Positions 35,320-48,563 are shown, counted from the first letter of the stretch. The stretch: DNA of 64,000 nucleotides from Mesorhizobium loti CJ3sym (GCF_000472785.1 NZ_AXAL01000010.1:62001-126000); one strand, 5' to 3'. The notes: generated by a model not told the origin, from the letters alone. Numbers and translations are program-made.

Positions 35320-37158
35320 TTAACCGATCCGGATAATGGCGTAGGGCGACATCACGAGATGACCCTGGCCAAGTGCCGAAGCGTCGACCGGGACATCGTC
35401 CGCCGTCAGGTTCGCCAGCAATGCGATGGTCTCGCCGAAGGCGGAGCGGCCGGCCAGCGCCGCAATCCGCGTTTCGTCGCTTGTTCTCGCGGACACATGG
35501 GCCAGACCAGCCAGTTCGCAAAGTCCCTTGATAGCCCTGAAGATCGGCCGCGGTGATCCCTCCTCGACGGGTTCGCCACCTGCCGCCAGCAGACCGAACG
35601 GCCCGCTGAAGCCGGACAGCGTCAGCATCTCCAGCCCGGCCGGTGCGACGCGGGCGGCATAGCCGATGGTCCAGGCGGCGGCGAACAGGCCGTTGTGGCG
35701 CGGGTCGCGATTGGCCATGGCGATGCGCTGTCCCTGCGGATTGTCCTTGGTCGCGCCGCCATAGGGGTTCTGCCGCATGGCAATGGTCGAAGGCCCCATC
35801 CGGTAAGGCTTGTCGCCGAAGATCGCCCGCGCCGACCGGGTGATGAACGGCAACGCCTCCAGCGACTGCATGACGCTGAGATCGTCGGCTGCGTGCACGA
35901 TCGGGCAGGTGCAATGGGTGACGAAGTCGAGCAGCCCGGCCGGAACGCGCTTGCGGTTGAGCTCGGTGAAATAGCTGAACATGCCGCCACCGAGACGGAG
36001 AGCCGGAAAGGCGTGTCGAGCCGCGGCATAGACATCCTCCAGCGGCGGGCAGGGCGGCCAGGCACTGCCCGGCGGCGTCGACTGGCGGTCGACCGAAGGC
36101 GACACCGCGATGGCGTCGAGCCGTAGGCCCGCCCGGCGCACCAGGCCGGCGACCTCTGTGAGTTCGGCATCAAGATCGCCGCTACAGGCGACAACGCATT
36201 CGAGCGTTGTTCGGGCGCGATAGGCGTCGGCGAGCCGGGCAAAAGAGTGCAAGGCGTCAAGCCCGTGACCGCGCGTCGGATCGTAGTGGAACAGCAGTTG
36301 TTGTGGACCGAGCGCCAACAAGGTGGCGAGGTTCGCCAGCACCGTCTCGACATCGCCGGGATAGATGATCACGCCGACATCCGGCAGCGCCGGACCGGGC
36401 TCGCCGAGCGTCACGCGGACCGCGCCGGGCGCCTCGGCCGCAGCCGGCGTCTTGCCGTCGCTGGCAATGCGCAGGCTGATCGTCTGGCGGTTGGTCTCGC
36501 CGGCCGGCAAGACATAGGGCCATGGCAGCGCCAGCGGCCGCACATAGGTCTTGTAGGAGGCGTCGGACCAGTTGCGCTGGTCCTCCATCTCGAAAACGTC
36601 GCCTTCCATGCGGCAGTCGGCGCTGACGCCGGGCCGCACCTCATGCGTGATGGCGCGCAAATCCTTGAAAGGCTGCCAGGGGTCGATCAGGTCTGGCAGT
36701 TTCGTGTCCACCACGCTGCCGTCCGTGTGCTCGACCGTCACTGGGCTGCCGGCGAGGCCGGCGATCGGATGCAGGATGCAGAAGCCGCAGCGGTTGGTCT
36801 CGAAATCGCTTTCGGGCAGCGCGCTGACGTCGAACACCAACTGTCCGTCCGCCGAACCCTTGATGGTCGCGAAAAAGGCGAGCCGACTTCCGCCCGGTCC
36901 GGCGCAGCTCGCCGTGTAGCTGACAGAGAAAGCATCGGCGCTTTGGTCGATGGTCAAATCCGCCAGCACGGGCTCGTAAGTGCCCCAGTCGCGGTCACGC
37001 ACGATATAGGCGATGGCACGCAGCACCTCGGTGCCGCCATGGCGGATGGTGCGCAGATTACCGTTGACGAAATCGGCGCTGAGTGGCCCGGCGCTGAGCC
37101 GGACCGGCTCGGCTTCCACCGCGCGTATGCCGCAGAGGAGGAAGCGATCCACGGTCAC
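35320..37158 (-). CDS. apnL: Probable D-apionate lactonase
   Basis: 612-residue cytosolic protein matching the unusual size and composition of ApnL. The N-terminal beta-rich region (about 1-240) includes the CGFCILHPIAG segment, followed by a TIM-barrel-like part with HYDPTRGHGLDAL near 300 and GGGMFSYFTELNRKRV near 415. The start is GTG at 37158, overlapping the apsD stop (GTGA); a second GTG lies 6 bp inside. The longer frame to 37509 runs into apsD. ApnL hydrolyses D-apionolactone made by ApsD. It is last in the transporter-apsD-apnL operon. Confidence 0.85.
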   Translation of the reverse strand: MTVDRFLLCGIRAVEAEPVRLSAGPLSADFVNGNLRTIRHGGTEVLRAIAYIVRDRDWGTYEPVLADLTIDQSADAFSVSYTASCAGPGGSRLAFFATIKGSADGQLVFDVSALPESDFETNRCGFCILHPIAGLAGSPVTVEHTDGSVVDTKLPDLIDPWQPFKDLRAITHEVRPGVSADCRMEGDVFEMEDQRNWSDASYKTYVRPLALPWPYVLPAGETNRQTISLRIASDGKTPAAAEAPGAVRVTLGEPGPALPDVGVIIYPGDVETVLANLATLLALGPQQLLFHYDPTRGHGLDALHSFARLADAYRARTTLECVVACSGDLDAELTEVAGLVRRAGLRLDAIAVSPSVDRQSTPPGSAWPPCPPLEDVYAAARHAFPALRLGGGMFSYFTELNRKRVPAGLLDFVTHCTCPIVHAADDLSVMQSLEALPFITRSARAIFGDKPYRMGPSTIAMRQNPYGGATKDNPQGQRIAMANRDPRHNGLFAAAWTIGYAARVAPAGLEMLTLSGFSGPFGLLAAGGEPVEEGSPRPIFRAIKGLCELAGLAHVSARTSDETRIAALAGRSAFGETIALLANLTADDVPVDASALGQGHLVMSPYAIIRIG

Positions 37159-38189
37159 TTCAACAGGCCGTCGATCTGCACCGGTTCCTGGCTCGCGGCA
37201 CCCGCATAGGCCGCCTCGACCAGCGCGAATGTCTTGAGGTTGTCGGCGCCCGAGGTTGCCGGCTCCTTGCCTGATGCAAGGCAGTCGACCCAGTGCCGCT
37301 GGATCGCCAGCACGCTTTCCTGGATGTTGTGCCACGGCCGCGATGCCCAGGGCAGAAGCGGCGGTGAGATGTCGGTGGCCGTTGTGCCGCTCTTGCCGGT
37401 GACGGTGAGCTGGTATCCTCGCGCCAGCCGGATCGTGCCGTCGCTGCCGTCGATCTCGATCAGCGTTTCGGGAAACGGCTCGACGGCAAGCCTGGTCGCA
37501 TAGCTGCAATCGACCACGGAGGTGGCGCCGCTCCTGTGATCCATCAGCATGGTGGCGACATCCTCGCCGGCGATGGTCGGATTGATGCGAGCGGTGCGGG
37601 CGGTGAGGGTCGAGACGTCACCCAGCAGGAAACGCGCGATGTCGAGGATATGGATGCCGAGATCCTCGATGATGAAACGCTTGCCCGTCGCCAGGTAGGG
37701 CTGGCCGGAAAACACGTCATAGGCGGAGCGGAAGGAGATGCGCCCGAAGAAGGGAGTGCCGATCTCGCCGCTGTCGAGCACGGCGCGCACCGCCTGGATC
37801 GGCGACTGCCAGCGGAAATTCTCATGCACCATCAGTGGCACGCCGGCCTCGGCGCAGGCCGCGACCATCGCCTTGGCGTCGGCCAGCGTTGGCGCGAACG
37901 GCTTCTGGCAAATCACCGGGACACGGTGAGTGGCCGCCATCTCGACCAGTGGCCGATGGCTGCCGACGGTGGTGGCGATGTCGACGAAGTCGAGCGTCTC
38001 GGCCGCGAACAGCGCCGCTGCATCGGTGTAGCGCCTCGCGATGCCGAACTGGTCGCCAACGATCCGCAACCGTTCCGGATCGCGGTCGCAGATGGCGATG
38101 ATCGAGGCGCCGTCGATGTCGCGCCAGGCATGCATCTGGTTGACGGCGAAGAAGCCGCAGCCGATCAGCGCTCCGCTCAAGCTCGCCAT
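37155..38189 (-). CDS. apsD: Gfo/Idh/MocA oxidoreductase, probable D-apiose dehydrogenase
   Basis: 344 residues with an N-terminal Rossmann motif ALIGCGFFAVNQ (about 8-19) and the family's catalytic Lys in VICQKPFAP near residue 95. A C-terminal GFO_IDH_MocA_C-like domain follows, with His in DLGIHILDIARFLLG. It starts at 38189, 2 bp after the permease stop; a TTG 6 bp upstream is less likely. It oxidises the C1 hydroxyl of D-apiose to the lactone with NAD(P). Context with ApnL, ApnO, DUF1537 kinase and RuBisCO-like protein makes the assignment strong. Confidence 0.87.
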   Translation of the reverse strand: MASLSGALIGCGFFAVNQMHAWRDIDGASIIAICDRDPERLRIVGDQFGIARRYTDAAALFAAETLDFVDIATTVGSHRPLVEMAATHRVPVICQKPFAPTLADAKAMVAACAEAGVPLMVHENFRWQSPIQAVRAVLDSGEIGTPFFGRISFRSAYDVFSGQPYLATGKRFIIEDLGIHILDIARFLLGDVSTLTARTARINPTIAGEDVATMLMDHRSGATSVVDCSYATRLAVEPFPETLIEIDGSDGTIRLARGYQLTVTGKSGTTATDISPPLLPWASRPWHNIQESVLAIQRHWVDCLASGKEPATSGADNLKTFALVEAAYAGAASQEPVQIDGLLK

Positions 38190-38191
38190 GA

Positions 38192-39256
38192 TCAACCAGC
38201 CTTCGCCATCTGCATCAGGGTAACGCGCTGCTGAAGCCGGCGCTGCGCCTGGTCGACGACGACGGCGACGATGATGACCAGCCCCTTGATCACCATCTGC
38301 CAGAAGGAGCTGACGCCCATCATCACCAGCCCGTCCGACAGGATGCCGATGACGAAGGCGCCGACGATGGTGCCGCCGATCGTGCCGCGGCCGCCAGACA
38401 TCGAGGTGCCGCCAAGCACGGCTGCGGCGATTGCATTCAACTCGAAGCTTTCGCCGGTCGCCGGATGCGAGGCCATCAGCTCCGACGAGATGATCAGGCC
38501 GACGATCGCCGCGCAGAAGCCGGAGAACATGTAGACGAACATCTTGACCATGTTGACGCGCACGCCCGAGATGCGTGCCGCGCGCTCATTGCCGCCAACG
38601 GCGAAGATGTGGCGGCCGAGCGGCGTGTATCTGGCGAGATAGGTGGCACCCAGTGCCACCACGATCAGCATCCAGATCGACACCGGCAAGCCGGCGAGCC
38701 GGCCGGCGCCGAGGAAGCCGAAGCCGGTGGTGCCGAGTTCCGGCTTGCCGATAAGGTTGGGGAAGGTGCGGCCGTCGGACGACAGCAGCGCCATGCCGCG
38801 CGCTACATAGAGCACACCGAGCGTGGCGATAAAGGGGGCGACATTGAGCCTGGTGATCAGCAATCCGTTGACGGCGCCGATCAAAATACCGACCAGAAGC
38901 GTGATCAATGCGATCTCCACCACGTTGAAGTAGATGGTGTAGCCGATCTGCAGATCGATGCCGTTGAGCACGAGATAGCCGGCCACCATGCCGCACAGGC
39001 CGACGATCGAGCCGACCGAAAGGTCGATGCCGCCGGTGATGATGACGAAGGTCATGCCCATGGCGAGGAAGGCGTTGAGCGCCACGTGCTTGGCCATCAG
39101 GATCAGATTGGCGGCCGACAGGAAGTTCGGCGCCGCGATGGAGAAGAACACCAGCACGGCGATCAGCGCGATGAAAGTCCTGAGCTTCATCAGCGTCAGC
39201 AGCGCGGAGCCGCTGGAGGCCGAAGAGAGAGCCGCCCTGGCCGGAATGTCAGTCAT
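38192..39256 (-). CDS. Sugar ABC transporter permease (RbsC type), D-apiose importer
   Basis: 354-residue polytopic BPD_transp_2 protein with the ITGGIDLSVGSIVGL loop near residues 73-87 and LGGTSMSGGRGTIGG near 290. The start at 39256 overlaps the ATPase stop by 4 bp. A longer open frame upstream is a shadow of the ATPase. It forms the channel of the importer whose binding protein is at 41534-42475. The substrate is inferred as D-apiose because apsD and apnL are in the same operon. Confidence 0.9.
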   Translation of the reverse strand: MTDIPARAALSSASSGSALLTLMKLRTFIALIAVLVFFSIAAPNFLSAANLILMAKHVALNAFLAMGMTFVIITGGIDLSVGSIVGLCGMVAGYLVLNGIDLQIGYTIYFNVVEIALITLLVGILIGAVNGLLITRLNVAPFIATLGVLYVARGMALLSSDGRTFPNLIGKPELGTTGFGFLGAGRLAGLPVSIWMLIVVALGATYLARYTPLGRHIFAVGGNERAARISGVRVNMVKMFVYMFSGFCAAIVGLIISSELMASHPATGESFELNAIAAAVLGGTSMSGGRGTIGGTIVGAFVIGILSDGLVMMGVSSFWQMVIKGLVIIVAVVVDQAQRRLQQRVTLMQMAKAG

Positions 39257-40815
39257 CGGTTTTGCTTTCCATGTGCGGGGGCAAGATGGGCAGGGCCGTG
39301 GCCGAGTGCCGATGCGGCGACGATCGCAGCTTCGGACGCCTCGGCGCGGTCGAACATGCCGGTCAGTTTGCCATTGCTCATCACCGCGATCCGGTCGGAC
39401 AGCGCCATTACCTCGTCGAGGTCGGAGGTGGCGAAGAGGATGCCCAGCCCATCGCGCGACAGCTTGCGCATGGTGCGGAAGACGTCGGCCTTGGCACCGA
39501 CATCGATGCCGCGGCTCGGCTCGTCCATCAACAGCACCTTCGGCCCGGTGAGCAGCGCCTTGCCGATCACCACCTTCTGCTGGTTGCCGCCGGAAAGCGA
39601 CGAGACTTCCTGCGCCGGGTCGGCGACCTTGATCGCGAGCTCCCGCACCATCTGCGCCACGGCTTTCCGCTCGGCACTGCCTCGGATGTGGAACAGGGTG
39701 ACGAAGCGCGACAGGCTGGCCAATGTCAAATTGCTGGCGACGGAGAGGATCGACACCAGACCCTCGCGCTGGCGGTCCTCCGGGATCAGCGCCAGCCCGC
39801 GCCGGATGCGCCGCGTCGTGTCGCGTTCCCTGATATGGATTCCTTCGATGAAGATCTTGCCACTGGCATGACCGTGGCGGCCCATGATGCAGTCGAACAG
39901 CTCGCTGCGCCCCGCGCCCATCAGGCCGTAGATGCCCAAAATCTCGCCTGCGCGCAGCGACAGCGAGACGTGGTCGACCGCCAGCCCGCCAGTGGCGCGC
40001 GGCAGGCAGATGTCCTCGGCGCGGAATATCTCTTCGCCCGGCACATGGCCGTCGGCCTTGGCGAAATCCTTGGCGTCCGAGCCGATCATCTGCCGCACGA
40101 TCCATTGCGTGTCGACGTTTTTCACGTCCTCCTGGCCGGTGATGCGGCCATCGCGCAGCACGGTGATGTAGTCGCCGATGCGGATGAGTTCCTCGAGCCG
40201 GTGCGAGATATAAACGATCGCTACGCCACGCGCCTTAAGGTCGGCGATCACCTTGAACAGGATCTCGACTTCGGCGGCACTCAGCGCCGAGGTCGGCTCG
40301 TCCATGATCAGGATGCGCGCATCGAGCGAGACAGCCTTGGCGATCTCGACCAGCTGCTGTTGGCCGATGCGAAGATCCTCGATCAGCATGTCCGGCCGGA
40401 TACCGGCTTCGAGCCGATCGATGAATTCACTGGCCCGCCGTTCCTGCTCCTTGCGGTCGATCTTGCGAAACCGGTTGGTGATCTCGCGCGTGGCAAAAAT
40501 GTTCTCGGCAACCGTCATGTTGCCGAACAGGTTCAATTCCTGGAACACCATGCCGATGCCGCGGTTCACCGCGTCACCCGAGGACGAGAACGAAACCTCC
40601 TTGCCGTCGAGCAGGATGCGACCGGCCGTCGGCTGCTCGACGCCGGCGATGATCTTCATCAGCGTCGATTTGCCGGCGCCGTTTTCGCCGACCAGCACAT
40701 TGACCGCGCCCTTGCGCACCTCGAAATTGGCCTGCTTGACCGCGACGGTGCCGGCATAGACTTTCGAGACGTCTTCCAGCTTCAGGATGATTTCGTGACC
40801 GGCCGACATGTTCAT
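39253..40815 (-). CDS. Sugar ABC transporter ATP-binding protein (RbsA type)
   Basis: 520-residue duplicated ATPase. First domain: Walker A GENGAGKST near 43, C-loop LRIGQQQ, Walker B ILIMDEP. Second domain: degenerate Walker A (GLMGAGRSE), C-loop LSGGNQQK, Walker B VLLMDEP. This asymmetry is normal for the RbsA/MglA type. It overlaps the DUF2291 gene by 4 bp upstream and the permease by 4 bp downstream. Confidence 0.93.
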   Translation of the reverse strand: MNMSAGHEIILKLEDVSKVYAGTVAVKQANFEVRKGAVNVLVGENGAGKSTLMKIIAGVEQPTAGRILLDGKEVSFSSSGDAVNRGIGMVFQELNLFGNMTVAENIFATREITNRFRKIDRKEQERRASEFIDRLEAGIRPDMLIEDLRIGQQQLVEIAKAVSLDARILIMDEPTSALSAAEVEILFKVIADLKARGVAIVYISHRLEELIRIGDYITVLRDGRITGQEDVKNVDTQWIVRQMIGSDAKDFAKADGHVPGEEIFRAEDICLPRATGGLAVDHVSLSLRAGEILGIYGLMGAGRSELFDCIMGRHGHASGKIFIEGIHIRERDTTRRIRRGLALIPEDRQREGLVSILSVASNLTLASLSRFVTLFHIRGSAERKAVAQMVRELAIKVADPAQEVSSLSGGNQQKVVIGKALLTGPKVLLMDEPSRGIDVGAKADVFRTMRKLSRDGLGILFATSDLDEVMALSDRIAVMSNGKLTGMFDRAEASEAAIVAASALGHGPAHLAPAHGKQNR

Positions 40816-41465
40816 GGCTTCGGCCCGATCTCGGCCTCCGCCGGGGTCACCAGCGGCAGGTTCTGCCCGCCTTCGATCGTGTAGGCGCCGAGCACCTTGG
40901 CGGTGCGGCCCTCCAGCGCCTCGCGCGGCAGCTTCGACAGCACGGTCTTGTCGGCATAGGCATTGAACGCCTTGCCGAACTGGGCGAAGTCGATCTGGTT
41001 GGTGAAATCGTTGAACTGGACGAAGTCGAGGCTGTCGCGCAGAGCGGTTCCGCGTATCGCCGGCCCGATCTGCACCCGCGCATCCGCCTTGCCGTCACCA
41101 TCGACGTCGATATCCATCGTTGCCGCGCGCGACTGCGTGTTGGCGGCGACGATCTTGCCCTCGACGCGGACCGCGAAGGTCCACGGCGAATTCGCCTGTT
41201 TCTTGGGGTTGCCGTATTTCGCGCCGGCTGCCGCCTGATCGGTCTTCGCCAGCGCATGGACCTCGGCGAACGGCCCGGCCTTCTGTTGCAGATACGGTGT
41301 GACCTTCGCCACCCAGATATCCTCGACCATCTTGTCCGGGTTGAAGCCGGACGCATTGGCGCCGTCTTGCGCGGAGGGCGTCGGCAGAATCTTGCAGGCG
41401 CTGAGGCTAAGGCCGACGAGCGCGACAAGGGTCAGCCAGGTCAACTTCTTCGGCATCGCGGTCAA
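40812..41465 (-). CDS. DUF2291 family lipoprotein
   Basis: 217 residues with a lipoprotein signal peptide (LVALVGLSLSACK, Cys at about 24). DUF2291 proteins are repeatedly found between the binding protein and ATPase of RbsABC-type sugar importers and are periplasmic or membrane-anchored, but their role is not established. The domain contains an OB-fold-like stretch with VRVEGKIVAANTQSR near 100. The gene lies 68 bp after the binding-protein stop and overlaps the ATPase. A second ATG is three codons in. Confidence 0.82.
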   Translation of the reverse strand: MTAMPKKLTWLTLVALVGLSLSACKILPTPSAQDGANASGFNPDKMVEDIWVAKVTPYLQQKAGPFAEVHALAKTDQAAAGAKYGNPKKQANSPWTFAVRVEGKIVAANTQSRAATMDIDVDGDGKADARVQIGPAIRGTALRDSLDFVQFNDFTNQIDFAQFGKAFNAYADKTVLSKLPREALEGRTAKVLGAYTIEGGQNLPLVTPAEAEIGPKP

Positions 41466-41533
41466 GCATCCCAGGGAAATGGAGACGAGGGACGAACCGG
41501 AAGTTCGCCCCTCGCGGATTGCATTGCGCCGGC

Positions 41534-42565
<1,032 letters not shown>

Positions 42566-42675
42566 TCAGGCAAAGCCGTTTGCCGACTTTCCAACCGAAC
42601 CGATTTTCGCTCCCCGTTCCTCGCCATCCTCCGCTCGTCCCGGCTTCAATCCGAGCGCGGGAGTAGCTTAGCCAA

Positions 42676-42700
42676 CTGGTATGATGAGTCAATCACTAAT
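42676..42700. promoter_or_regulatory. GntR operator upstream of the apiose transport operon
   Basis: CTGGTATGATGAGT at 42676-42689 differs from the site beside the GntR gene (34469) by one base. It lies in the 302-bp gap between apnO and the binding-protein gene, about 200 bp from the start codon. The DNA between (42476-42675) shows no gene and no other repeat I recognise. Confidence 0.6.
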
Positions 42701-42735
42701 TAAGGTGATCTGTATCTGACGGGTTGATGTTTCTT

Positions 42736-42758
42736 CCTTCTCCCCTTGTGGGAGAAGG
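42736..42758. repeat. Palindrome after apnO, possible terminator or dispersed repeat
   Basis: CCTTCTCCC (42736-42744) and GGGAGAAGG (42750-42758) form a perfect 9-bp stem with a 5-nt loop, 20 bp after the apnO stop. No U-tract follows on the minus strand. CTTCTCCC-type palindromes recur widely in rhizobial intergenic DNA, so it may be a dispersed repeat serving as a 3' stem. Confidence 0.5.
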
Positions 42759-42777
42759 GAAAATCGAGCCCGCCCTC

Positions 42778-43605
42778 TCAAGTGATGCGCTGGATGCTGG
42801 CGGCGATTTCTTCCGGCTCGAAGACGCGCTTCCAGTCGTCGCGCATCAGCACCGGCTTGCCGAATTCGATGGCCTTGTTGCAGGCGTCGGAGAACACTCC
42901 CTTGGTCTCGCCGAAGATGACGGCGCCGAGCACGTTCATGTGGCCGAGCAGGAAATCGAGCGCCGCCTGCCGGTCGACGCCGCGCGCCACGACCTCGTCG
43001 AGGGCTTCCTTCATGACGACGAGCAGCGAAGCACACACCGTCTCCGACAGGCCGGGCTCGAGCAGCGCCATGTGTTCGACCGTGACGCGGTGCGAGCGCA
43101 TCACCGGCGCCCAGATGATCTGGGCGATCTTCTCGCCCTTGGCGTAGTCTTCCTCAGATCCTTGCATCAGGGCACTGACGAAATGCTGCTTGGCTTTGAC
43201 GCCGCCGAAAAAGTCCTTCTTGGCGGCCATGTCGGTCTCGTCGTTGAAGATCGGGGGATGGCAGGGATGGGTGACGAAATAGGTGAGATCGGGACGATCA
43301 GGCAGATGCCCGGCGAACGGGGCCGCCGCATCGAGCACGATCACCATCGTGCCAGCGGCAAGCTTGCTTTCAATGCTGGCGGCGACTTTGCCGATATGCG
43401 TGTCCGGCACCGCCAGGATCACGACGTCGGCCCCTTCAAGCGCCTCATCGACGCCGACCGCATCGAAGCCCAGACCGGTCTTCAGCCGCTCCTTGCCCGC
43501 CTCGCTGATCTCGACATGGCGGATCGTGTAGTCCGATCCGCGAAAATTGGTCGACAGGCGGTAGCCCATTTTCCCGCCCGCACCGAACAGCGCAATCGTT
43601 GTCAT
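42778..43605 (-). CDS. apnO: Probable D-apionate oxidoisomerase
   Basis: 275 residues with an N-terminal Rossmann motif ALFGAGGKMG at 5-14 and a C-terminal 6-phosphogluconate-dehydrogenase-like helical domain. This is the architecture of ApnO, which oxidises and rearranges D-apionate to 3-oxo-isoapionate. VILAVPDTHIG near 63 and a THPCHPP motif near 110 are visible. It is transcribed alone, with its own CTGGTATGA site 55-75 bp upstream and a palindrome downstream. It links ApnL to the DUF1537 kinase. Confidence 0.85.
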   Translation of the reverse strand: MTTIALFGAGGKMGYRLSTNFRGSDYTIRHVEISEAGKERLKTGLGFDAVGVDEALEGADVVILAVPDTHIGKVAASIESKLAAGTMVIVLDAAAPFAGHLPDRPDLTYFVTHPCHPPIFNDETDMAAKKDFFGGVKAKQHFVSALMQGSEEDYAKGEKIAQIIWAPVMRSHRVTVEHMALLEPGLSETVCASLLVVMKEALDEVVARGVDRQAALDFLLGHMNVLGAVIFGETKGVFSDACNKAIEFGKPVLMRDDWKRVFEPEEIAASIQRIT

Positions 43606-43659
43606 CTGACCTTGCTCCCTAATCCATAGGCGATCGTCTCGTGATCGTCATCTTATATA

Positions 43660-43680
43660 CTGGTATGATCACTCTACCAG
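43660..43680. promoter_or_regulatory. GntR operator upstream of apnO
   Basis: CTGGTA and TACCAG form a perfect 6-bp inverted repeat with a 9-bp spacer (43660-43680). The left arm reads CTGGTATGA as at the other sites. It lies 55 bp upstream of the apnO ATG and overlaps the last codons of the permease frame as read to 43669. Confidence 0.65.
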
Positions 43681-44741
43681 AATTTGGCAAGAGAAATCAT
43701 TGGTTACGTGTTCGTCACTTCGGCAGGGGCGTGGCGGCGCCTGGCTCTGTCTTCGCCGCTGCGGCGTCCGTGGGATCGACCGATGTGCGGCGCGCCAACG
43801 CCTGTCGCCCGCCAGCGCCAGGACGAAGATGACGACGATGCCCTGGACGATATCCTGGACACCGGGCGGCAGCCCGACGATCTGCATGGTGGTGACGATC
43901 AGGATGAGCAGGATGCTGGCGAACAGGGTGCCAAGCGCGGTCGCTGAGCCGCCGAAGATTAGGGTGCCGCCGAGCACCACGGCGGCGATCGACTGCAGCA
44001 GATAGGGCTGGCCCATTTCGAGGAAGGCGCCGCCGATATAGGCGCCGAGCAGCAGGCCGTCGAGCGAGGCCAGCACCGAAGAGATGATGAAGGCCGCCGC
44101 GATCACCCGGCCGTTGTTGATGGCGGCGAGCCGGGCAGCAGTGCGGTTCTGGCCGACCGCCGACAGAAGCTGCCCGAACACTGTGTAGCGCAGCACGAAG
44201 GATGCCACCGCCACGCCGAGGATAGCCATGATGGCCATGATCGGAACACCCGAAATGCGGCCGGTTGCCAGGTCCTTGAGCGCCGGACTGACGGCAAAGC
44301 CCGGGATTGCCCGGTTCGATAGCAGCGTCGCGGTCGCCAGCACATAGCCGGTGGCGAGCGTTGCGATGATCGCCGGAATGCCGAGGCCGACGACGAGCAG
44401 CGAATTGAGCAGCCCGACCGCAAGGCCGAGCAGGACGGCAGCCGCGACGCCAATGGCAAGGTTGGCATCCTGGCCCTTGATGGTCAGCAGTGCGACGAAG
44501 GCGCTGAGCGTGATCACCGAAGCGACGGAGAGGTCGATGTTGCCGCGCCCGGTGGTGACGACGAACATCTGGCCGATGCCGACGACGGTCAGGAACGAGG
44601 CCGACAGGATGATGCCCGACAGGCTGGAGAGGCTGAACCGGTTGGTGACCACGGAAAGCACAAGCCAGAGCAGGAGCACGCCGATCGCGGCCCAGATCCA
44701 GCGGTTTTTCTGGGTCCACAAGGTGAAGGCGGACAGCGCGT

Positions 44742-44745
<4 letters not shown>
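43669..44745 (-). CDS. Sugar ABC transporter permease (RbsC type), C-terminal tail probably frameshifted
   Basis: Residues 1-310 form a normal BPD_transp_2 permease (TGRGNIDLSVASV near 72, VVLGGTLIFGGSAT near 265). After VIFVLALAG the open frame continues with an atypical Arg/Pro/His-rich tail to 43669, reaching into the operator at 43660-43680. The other frame after the same point reads RQALARRTS...ATPLPK and stops at 43715 with the high GC3 expected here. A one-base indel near 43816-43822 would explain this. Its start overlaps the fused ATPase-permease gene by 4 bp. Confidence 0.8.
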
Positions 44746-47210
<2,465 letters not shown>

Positions 47211-47278
47211 TCGTCCTCCGTTTCTTCACGGCCAAGGATCGGGCGCCATTCGGCGTCCGATCCATTGTGCTGGTCGCG

Positions 47279-48302
47279 TTACTTGCTCAACAGGTTCTGC
47301 TTGACCCAATCGAGCGAATAGCTGGGGCTGATGATCTGGCCGCCCGGCAGCTTGGCGTATTCCTTGAGGTTGCTGGCATCGACGGTTGCCACAGGCATGA
47401 TCATCATCTTGGGTGCCTTGGCGCCCTTGAGCAGGGACAGGCCGAGCCAGAAAGCAGCGCCGCCAATGCCGGGCGTCGTGTTCATCGAGACCGTCTGGTA
47501 ACCGTTCTTGGCGTTCTCGTCGGCCCACCATTTGACGAAATCGGTGCCGCCGCCGCCTTCGATGATCGGCATCTTGCCGGCACTAGTCGCCGCCGTATTG
47601 GACAAAGGCCTGGGCGATGCCGACATCGTCGCTGCCGCCCTGGCCGAGCACCGCATCGACATGCGGCAGCGAGGGCAGGACATTGGCAATGGCTGCCTGC
47701 GCCACCGAGGCGGTCGCCTGGCCATAGACGGTGGCGACAACCTTGATATCGGGATATTTCGCCAGCACCGACTGCTGGGCGTTGAACATGTCGTTGTCCG
47801 GGGCCGAGCCCTTGACGCCGCGCACCTGGATGACATTGCCCTTGCCGCCGAGCATCTTGAACACGGCCTCGGCCTGGGTCGCCTTGTAGCCCTTGAAATC
47901 GAAATTGAGCTGGTAGTTGCAAGGCGCCGACGCGACTGAATCGAAGGAGACGACGATAATGCCGGCCTTGCAGGCTTTTTCGATGATGCCGTTGACCGCG
48001 GTCTCCGAGGCGGCATCGACGGCGAGCACATCAACCTTCTTGAGGATCAGTTCGGCGATCTGGCTGTTCTGCTGTGCCACCGAGCCGTCGCCGTTCATGA
48101 CGATGTAATCGGCGATCTGACCAGCCGCCTTTGCTTCCTTGGCCGAGGCTTCGAAGGCCTCGACCATCTGGTGCCGCCAGGTGTTGCCGTAATAGGCGTT
48201 GGTCAGTGCGATCACCGGTGCATCCGATGACGCCGCTGCCGGCAGCACAAACACACTCCCCAGCGCGGCGCTGGCAAGCGCCGCCACGATTGCAAACTTC
48301 AT
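47279..48302 (-). pseudogene. Sugar ABC transporter substrate-binding protein, frameshifted
   Basis: The N-terminal part (signal peptide, then DAPVIALTNAYYGNTWRHQM, to FVQYGGD) is in one frame from 48302 and ends at TAG 47583. The C-terminal part (AGKMPIIEGGGGTDFVKWW to LLSK) resumes in another frame and ends at 47279. Removing one base from GACTAGTGCC gives GAC-TAT-GCC-GGC and joins both halves into a ~340-residue Peripla_BP_4 protein. The binding protein of the second importer is therefore disrupted, or the base is a sequencing error. GGGAGGAA precedes the start. Confidence 0.85.
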
Positions 48303-48375
48303 GATACTTCCTCCCAAAAATACCGGCCAACACGGTCGGCTTGCATGCCATTCCGGCGCCTCATTCGAGAGACAC

Positions 48376-48405
48376 CATACCATCTACATGTTATACCAGC
48401 ATACC
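48376..48405. promoter_or_regulatory. GntR operator upstream of the second importer operon
   Basis: On the minus strand GGTATR hexamers occur at 48405-48400, 48397-48392 and 48381-48376: exact 8-bp phasing with one degenerate unit between the last two. The middle one is inside CTGGTATAA, the element shared with the other three sites. It lies about 75-100 bp upstream of the binding-protein start. NanR of E. coli recognises GGTATA repeats with the same 8-bp period. Confidence 0.7.
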
Positions 48406-48563
48406 AAATAGGCAAGCCGGTACCGGAACTCGCTTGATGCATTGACGAGAGCGAAACGCGGCCGATCGTCTCATCTTCCTTGCCCTTGGCCAGTCGGGCC
48501 GGTTCTCCGACAAGGGTGGTGGCGTTCCGGAGAGCATGTCTGGCTGTCGGAACGGATCGCGTC

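Noticed and set aside
39262..40884. 540-codon plus-strand open frame opposite the RbsA-type ATPase
   Set aside because: The minus-strand ATPase has all Walker and signature motifs; the shadow has none.
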